Origin: Verrucomicrobia bacterium UBA6354
GTDB lineage: Bacteria; Verrucomicrobiota; Kiritimatiellia; RFP12; UBA1067
Direction: 5' to 3'
Assembly: GCA_002440145.1 (NCBI GenBank)
Contig: DJRS01000027.1
Coordinates: 1 to 6,897 of the forward strand
Length of the DNA: 6,897 nt
Positions 1-6,897 of this stretch are shown here, in pieces. Both the position numbers and the translations under genes were made by a program. Under the pieces are notes generated by a model. It was not told where the DNA came from. It worked only from the letters and a program-made list of their open reading frames with translations, and did no database searches. Position 1 is the stretch's first letter. Each line of letters begins with the position of its first letter.

Positions 1-1229
1 TCCGTGCGGTCGCAGTAGGGATAGGCGTGCACGATCGTGGACTGGTGGACGAGCTTGCCTTCCGCCTTGAGGCGCTTGATGATGTCCTTGTCGCAATCCT
101 TGCAGAAGCGCCCCTGGTATTCGGGGATCTCGGGGCCGAATGCCGCGCTCGCGTCCAGCGGGTCGACGATGGCGTTCATGCCGGCTTCCTTGCAGACGCG
201 GAAGTCGTCCTCGCCGTAGGCGGGGGCGATGTGCACGAGGCCCGTGCCGTCGTCCGTCGTGACGTAGTCGTCGTTCAGCACGCGGAAGGCGCCTTCGGCC
301 TTCTTCGCCGCGTAGTAGGGGAAGATGGGCTCGTATTCCCAGCCCTTGAGCGCCGAACCCTTCATTTCGGCGACGATTTCATACTGCTCCGGCTTTTTGA
401 AGTAGACGGGCAGGCGCGCCTGGGCCATGACGTAGATGGGTCGGGCCGCGTCCGTCAGATCCCGCACCGCCACGTAGTCGATCGACGCGCCGGCGCAGAT
501 CATGAGGTTCTCGGGGAGCGTCCAGGGCGTCGTCGTCCAGATGAGGAGGTAGACGGGCGCGCCCGCGGGGAACTTCAGACTTCCCGTTGAAAGCGCCTTC
601 ACGCGCACGGTGACCGTCGGGTCCTGCACGTCCTTGTAGTTCGAGCCCGCCTCGAAGTTCGACAGCGGCGTGGAAAGCTTCCACGAATAGGGCATGATGC
701 GGTGCGACTTGTAGACGCGCCCCTGGTTCCAGAGCTGCTTGAAGACCCACCAGATGGTCTCCATGAAGTCGGGGTTCATGGTCTTGTAGTCGTGGTCGAA
801 ATCGACCCACCGCCCCATGCGCGTCACGGTCTTGCGCCATTCGGCGACGTACTTGAGCACCATCGAGCGGCACTGTTCGTTGAACTTGTCCACGCCGAAT
901 TTCTTGATCTCGGGCGCGCCGGCGATCCCCAGCGCATCCTGGGCCAGCGCCTCGATCGGCAGGCCGTGCGTATCCCACCCGAACCGGCGCTCGACGTACT
1001 TGCCGCGCATGGTCTGGTAGCGCGGCACGATATCCTTGATCGTGCCGGCCAGAAGGTGGCCGTAGTGCGGCAGGCCCGTCGCGAAAGGCGGCCCGTCGTA
1101 GAATTTGTAGCGTTCCTTGCCCTCGTTCTTCTTGAGGGACTTCCCGAACGTGCCGTCTTTCGCCCAGAAAGCGAGGACGTCCTCTTCCATCTTCGGGAAG
1201 GCGACTTTGTTGGATACCGGCTTGAACAT
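1..1229 (-). CDS. ileS: Isoleucyl-tRNA synthetase, eukaryote-like (type 2), N-terminal part, truncated by window edge
   Basis: This cytoplasmic class I aminoacyl-tRNA synthetase charges tRNA-Ile with isoleucine. Reading the minus strand from the ATG at 1229-1227 gives 409 uninterrupted codons running off base 1; the whole enzyme is usually about 1,000 residues, so the KMSKS loop and anticodon domain lie outside. Visible in order: FYDGPPFATGLPHYGH (residues 43-58, ATP-binding HxGH at 55-58), GWDTHGLPIE (84-93), the Thr-rich editing-site peptide WTTTPWTLPEN (231-241), and DGTGLVHIAPAYGEDD (327-342), whose His and Asp belong to the CP1 editing pocket that hydrolyses Val-tRNA-Ile. HYGH and the PLSNFE..NYKDVQDP stretch are typical of the eukaryote-like IleRS clade rather than the E. 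coli type. That clade includes mupirocin-insensitive enzymes, so resistance is possible but is inference. The gene is last in the visible gyrB-glnS-ileS series. Confidence 0.96.
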   Translation of the reverse strand, partial: MFKPVSNKVAFPKMEEDVLAFWAKDGTFGKSLKKNEGKERYKFYDGPPFATGLPHYGHLLAGTIKDIVPRYQTMRGKYVERRFGWDTHGLPIEALAQDALGIAGAPEIKKFGVDKFNEQCRSMVLKYVAEWRKTVTRMGRWVDFDHDYKTMNPDFMETIWWVFKQLWNQGRVYKSHRIMPYSWKLSTPLSNFEAGSNYKDVQDPTVTVRVKALSTGSLKFPAGAPVYLLIWTTTPWTLPENLMICAGASIDYVAVRDLTDAARPIYVMAQARLPVYFKKPEQYEIVAEMKGSALKGWEYEPIFPYYAAKKAEGAFRVLNDDYVTTDDGTGLVHIAPAYGEDDFRVCKEAGMNAIVDPLDASAAFGPEIPEYQGRFCKDCDKDIIKRLKAEGKLVHQSTIVHAYPYCDRT

Positions 1230-1252
1230 ACTCTATTCTCTTATCGATTGAT
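1230..1252 (-). promoter_or_regulatory. glnS-ileS spacer with weak purine-rich ribosome binding region
   Basis: Only 23 nt separate the glnS TAA from the ileS ATG. On the minus strand the spacer contains AAGAGAATAGAG just before the start. This is purine-rich but not a clean Shine-Dalgarno, so ileS probably relies partly on translation continuing from glnS. There is no room for a hairpin terminator or a separate promoter, which supports co-transcription. Confidence 0.4.
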
Positions 1253-2971
<1,719 letters not shown>

Positions 2972-2977
2972 GTTCAT

Positions 2978-2981
2978 CCTC

Positions 2982-2983
<2 letters not shown>
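2978..2983 (-). promoter_or_regulatory. Shine-Dalgarno of glnS overlapping the gyrB stop
   Basis: Minus-strand AAGAGG overlaps the last bases of the gyrB TAA (2984-2982). It is 6 nt from the ATG at 2971 and 0 nt from the ATG at 2977, so it favours 2971 as the glnS start. Overlap with the gyrB stop suggests translational coupling between gyrB and glnS. Confidence 0.6.
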
Positions 2984-5198
<2,215 letters not shown>

Positions 5199-5206
5199 AA
5201 CCCCAT

Positions 5207-5235
5207 ATTATACCAAAATTCAGCCCGCCCGTGAA
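5207..5235 (-). promoter_or_regulatory. Sigma-70-type promoter of gyrB, extended -10
   Basis: On the minus strand the -35 element is TTCACG (5235-5230, four of six matches to TTGACA), followed by a 17-nt spacer and a perfect TATAAT (5212-5207). TGG directly precedes the -10, matching the extended -10 motif TGN. The predicted +1 is about 5200, two or three bases before the gyrB ATG at 5198, so the transcript would be nearly leaderless. Confidence 0.75.
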
Positions 5236-5264
5236 TATGGAATTCGCCCGAAAAGTGTACAATA

Positions 5265-5293
5265 GGGTGAGACACCCGGAACAGGTCGTTCCG
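5265..5293 (-). other. Two adjacent short inverted repeats upstream of the gyrB promoter
   Basis: The + strand shows GGGTG-AGA-CACCC (5265-5277) and CGGAAC-AGGTC-GTTCCG (5277-5293), both perfect, sharing base 5277. Read on the minus strand, the second hairpin encountered (5277-5265) is followed by TATTGTACACTTTT, a loosely T-rich tail. It could be a weak terminator of an upstream gene, or an operator for gyrB about 30-80 nt upstream of its -35 box. GAAC-N5-GTTC resembles, but does not match, the Gram-positive LexA box, which has N4. Confidence 0.4.
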
Positions 5294-5364
5294 ATGTTGT
5301 GGAGAGCGAGGGTCAAAAAGGAGAAAGATCGGTTGGGAAAGCGGAAGGCCAGAGCCCGCAAGAA

Positions 5365-5390
5365 CCGCCCCCATGGGGGCGGCGCGCCCC
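5365..5390. repeat. GC-rich palindrome cluster
   Basis: CCGCCCCCATGGGGGCGG (5365-5382) is a perfect 18-bp palindrome. It is followed by GGCGCGCC (5381-5388), an overlapping 8-bp palindrome, and then by further C- and G-runs (CCCC at 5387-5390, GGGGG from 5397). The arrangement looks like a REP-type intergenic element or a protein-binding or replication-stalling site. No poly-T follows on either strand, so a standard intrinsic terminator is unlikely. Confidence 0.4.
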
Positions 5391-5451
5391 TGCCGTGGGG
5401 GTGTGGTAGACGTGGCATGGGTGAAGGTATGCCGCGCGCCAGGACGCGACG

Positions 5452-5473
5452 CCCCCCCCCCCCCAAAAAAAAA
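5452..5473. other. C13A9 homopolymer, suspected assembly junction
   Basis: Thirteen C (5452-5464) are followed directly by nine A (5465-5473). The GC-rich, PVC-like gyrB block lies to the left, and to the right is a less GC-rich stretch leading into a Gram-positive style membrane-protein gene. Such a low-complexity run is a common place for reads from unrelated genomes to be merged. On the minus strand it reads T9G13, and poly-G is also the typical no-signal artefact of two-colour sequencers. A genuine slippage-prone tract is the alternative. Confidence 0.6.
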
Positions 5474-5492
5474 CAAAGCACGCCGAATTCCA

Positions 5493-5510
5493 GTGATAGC
5501 TATTTATCAC
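5493..5510 (-). terminator. Possible weak terminator hairpin after the membrane-protein gene
   Basis: GTGATA (5493-5498) and TATCAC (5505-5510) form a perfect 6-bp inverted repeat with a 6-nt loop, 28 nt past the stop codon at 5541-5539. On the minus strand a T-run (5473-5465) follows only about 20 nt after the stem. The stem is AT-rich, so it is a weak candidate, and the T-run may itself be part of a faulty join. Confidence 0.25.
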
Positions 5511-5538
5511 ATCTGAAGCAACTTTTTAGCGTAGTTTG

Positions 5539-6897
5539 TTATTCGGTCGGCTCAGTCGGTGTGGTCGGCTCAGTCGGTGTGGTCGGTGTGGTCGGCTCAG
5601 TCGGTGTGGTCGGAGTGGTCGGTGTGGTCGGCTCAGTCGGTGTGGTCGGAGTGGTCGGCTCAGTCGGAGTGGTCGGCTCAGTCGGAGTAGTCGGAGTGGC
5701 CGGAGTAGAAGATCCCGGCTGCCATGTGTACGAATAACCAGGCTGATTTGTGGTTCCTGTATCAGTGTTCAGGTTGGAATCGGAATTGGAATTCGCATTC
5801 GCCTGGGCAGTGGCTGCGGCCTGTTCCTCCACCGACTTGTTCACCGCATCAGAAGACGAGGAAAGCACTTTCGACGCGTTCTGCATGGCGGCAACATCAG
5901 TGCTCTTGCCGTCGATGAGCTTCTGGGCCGCATCAATCGCCTCGGCAAGCGCGTCACGTGTCGATTCGTCCGCAACCGCACCCTCGGAATCGGCAAGCAA
6001 CGTCCGGGCATCGGCAATGGCCTTCCGCAATGAAGCGTTCGTCTTGGTCACGTTCAGCGCTTTCTTGCTGGACGCGACAGCTGTCGCCGCAGTTGTAATG
6101 GCCTTGGTTTGTTTCTTGATGGCCCCTACTTGCTTGCTCATGTTACGGGCATGCGTGCGCAGCGCGGTTTCGGATTGGAATACCGAGCAATCGCTGGCGG
6201 CCTCAAGATTCTGAGCCTTATTGACAGCCTTGTTCAGCTGCTCAATCGTGGTTGTGTCCGCCACCTGATTCGATGCAGTGTTCTGCAAATCGGCCGCCTG
6301 TTTGACGGCATCCTGCAGCTTCTGGCTGGCGTTGAGATACTTATCCTTCGCCTTTTGGCAGACTGCAACCGCCGCACGTTTCTCTTTGCTGTCGATTTTG
6401 TTACGTGCCACAAGAATACCGACGACGGCAACCACGGCAGCCACGATCGCGGCGATAATGGCGATGGCGGTACGTTTGCCTTGCGAGGAAGACTCTTTCT
6501 TCGGCTGAGCTGGAACGATCTTAAGCGGATCATGCTCTGGATCTTCCTTGGCCAGCTGTTCGAGATCCTCTATTCCAGTTGAAGGTTCAACCGCGGAACC
6601 AAGCACTTGGGTCAATGCGTCGGCATCGCTCGCAGACAAGCCCTGAGCGTCATCGTCTGGAGTTCCAGCATCCAGCGGCAGAGCCTGCGTAATAGCTTGC
6701 GTCTCTTCGGATGCGCCGGACGATGCCGTTCCATCCTGCAGCATCGTGCTCTGCGTATCGGGCGATTCCGTGGTTTCCGAAGCATCAAAAGACAGATTCT
6801 CAACCGGAACGTGCGGAATATCCGTAAGTTCCGGAATCGATACCAGAGGGGTGGAACTGGAGGAAACGCCATCCGCGGAATCCTCATAGAATTCCTT
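5539..6897 (-). CDS. Single-pass membrane protein with helical ectodomain and Thr/Glu-Pro tail, 5' end outside the window
   Basis: The frame is open from the right edge to a TAA at 5541-5539, giving 452 visible residues. An ATG at 6744 is internal: 51 in-frame codons of the same acidic, Ser/Thr-rich character precede it. Numbering from the window edge: residues 1-140 acidic and probably cytoplasmic; a basic stretch SQGKR; one transmembrane helix of Ala, Ile and Val at about 143-164 (coded 6471-6406), followed by ARNKIDSKEKR; then about 180 residues of Ala/Lys/Asp-rich helical sequence with two cysteines (about 180 and 237) that could pair; a weakly FIVAR-like segment (LAEAIDAAQKLIDGKS); an Asn/Ser linker; and a T-[T/E]-P tail. 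No LPXTG motif or C-terminal anchor is present. With no signal peptide visible, the topology is probably N-in, C-out, like uncharacterised coiled-coil surface proteins of Bifidobacterium. The function is unknown. Composition differs from the gyrB block. Confidence 0.85.
   Translation of the reverse strand, partial: KEFYEDSADGVSSSSTPLVSIPELTDIPHVPVENLSFDASETTESPDTQSTMLQDGTASSGASEETQAITQALPLDAGTPDDDAQGLSASDADALTQVLGSAVEPSTGIEDLEQLAKEDPEHDPLKIVPAQPKKESSSQGKRTAIAIIAAIVAAVVAVVGILVARNKIDSKEKRAAVAVCQKAKDKYLNASQKLQDAVKQAADLQNTASNQVADTTTIEQLNKAVNKAQNLEAASDCSVFQSETALRTHARNMSKQVGAIKKQTKAITTAATAVASSKKALNVTKTNASLRKAIADARTLLADSEGAVADESTRDALAEAIDAAQKLIDGKSTDVAAMQNASKVLSSSSDAVNKSVEEQAAATAQANANSNSDSNLNTDTGTTNQPGYSYTWQPGSSTPATPTTPTEPTTPTEPTTPTTPTEPTTPTTPTTPTEPTTPTTPTEPTTPTEPTE
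5545..5706 (-). repeat. 9-bp tandem repeat coding 18 Thr-Pro tripeptides
   Basis: The 162-nt tract encodes 18 tripeptides, almost all TTP or TEP, ending one residue before the stop. Its 9-bp units (for example GGTCGGTGT on the + strand) often alternate to form an 18-bp higher-order unit containing GGCTCAGTC. Such extended Pro/Thr segments act as wall-spanning stalks in Gram-positive surface proteins. Copy number is likely to vary between strains and to be error-prone in short-read assembly. Confidence 0.9.

Larger units (their letters stand above)
5199..5538. other. 340-nt intergenic stretch between gyrB and the membrane-protein gene
   Basis: I see no convincing gene here. Open frames that cross it on both strands have low-complexity, Arg/Pro/Gly-rich translations typical of GC-rich non-coding DNA, and several span the suspected junction. 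From right to left it holds: a small AT-rich hairpin (5493-5510), the C13A9 homopolymer (5452-5473), GC-rich palindromes (5365-5390), two adjacent small hairpins (5265-5293) and the gyrB promoter (5207-5235). Base composition changes at the homopolymer: GC-rich to its left, mixed to its right. Confidence 0.75.

Noticed and set aside
5258..5263. Plus-strand TACAAT as a -10 box
   Set aside because: No -35-like hexamer lies 16-18 nt upstream, and no plus-strand gene follows.
5277..5293. LexA/SOS box
   Set aside because: The half-sites GAAC and GTTC are separated by five bases, not the four of the Gram-positive box, and no SOS gene is adjacent.
5452..5464. Phase-variation tract controlling gyrB or the membrane protein
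   Set aside because: It is about 250 nt from the gyrB start, outside its promoter, and lies downstream of the other gene's stop. An assembly join explains it more simply.
5240..5490. GAATTC sites at 5240 and 5485 as evidence of an EcoRI cloning junction
   Set aside because: GAATTC also occurs inside glnS and near 5787 and 6889, so it is not specific to the boundary.
5545..5706. Possible CRISPR array
   Set aside because: The units are 9 bp, contiguous and without spacers; they encode an in-frame protein tail.
5231..5737. Plus-strand frame crossing the junction and giving a VGVVGSVG repeat protein
   Set aside because: It joins non-coding DNA, the homopolymer and the antisense of the Thr-Pro repeat. 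The elastin-like repeat is just the complement of the TTP/TEP codons.

Overview
The window holds two blocks that look as if they come from different organisms, joined at a homopolymer run (C13 then A9 on the + strand, 5452-5473). Left block, 1 to about 5451: a GC-rich (about 63% in two hand-counted 60-base samples), tightly packed minus-strand cluster in the transcription order gyrB (DNA gyrase subunit B, complete), glnS (glutaminyl-tRNA synthetase, complete) and ileS (isoleucyl-tRNA synthetase, N-terminal 409 residues; the gene runs off base 1). Spacing is 4 or 10 nt between gyrB and glnS, depending on the glnS start, and 23 nt between glnS and ileS. This fits one operon driven by a strong promoter whose predicted transcript begins almost at the gyrB ATG. 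The GyrB sequence, the presence of a true GlnRS and the eukaryote-like IleRS suggest a member of the Planctomycetota-Verrucomicrobiota-Chlamydiota (PVC) group, perhaps Kiritimatiellota from a gut community. That placement is family recognition from memory, not a computed phylogeny.

The segment 5199-5451 upstream of gyrB contains its promoter, two adjacent small hairpins and a cluster of very GC-rich palindromes. I found no credible gene in it.

Right block, about 5474 to 6897: less GC-rich (about 47-65% in samples). It carries one minus-strand gene, open at the right edge of the window, for a single-pass membrane protein: an acidic Ser/Thr-rich cytoplasmic part, one transmembrane helix, an Ala/Lys-rich helical ectodomain and a C-terminal tail of 18 Thr-Pro tripeptides. 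The architecture and composition recall surface proteins of Gram-positive Actinobacteria, Bifidobacterium in particular. A Gram-positive style stalked protein beside a PVC-like gyrB, with a pure homopolymer at the boundary, points to a chimeric metagenomic contig more than to real synteny.

Functionally the left block is housekeeping: DNA supercoiling plus charging of tRNA-Gln and tRNA-Ile. I did not find a convincing new biological system. The points most worth a second look are the junction, the predicted leaderless gyrB transcript, the eukaryote-type IleRS and the stalked membrane protein.
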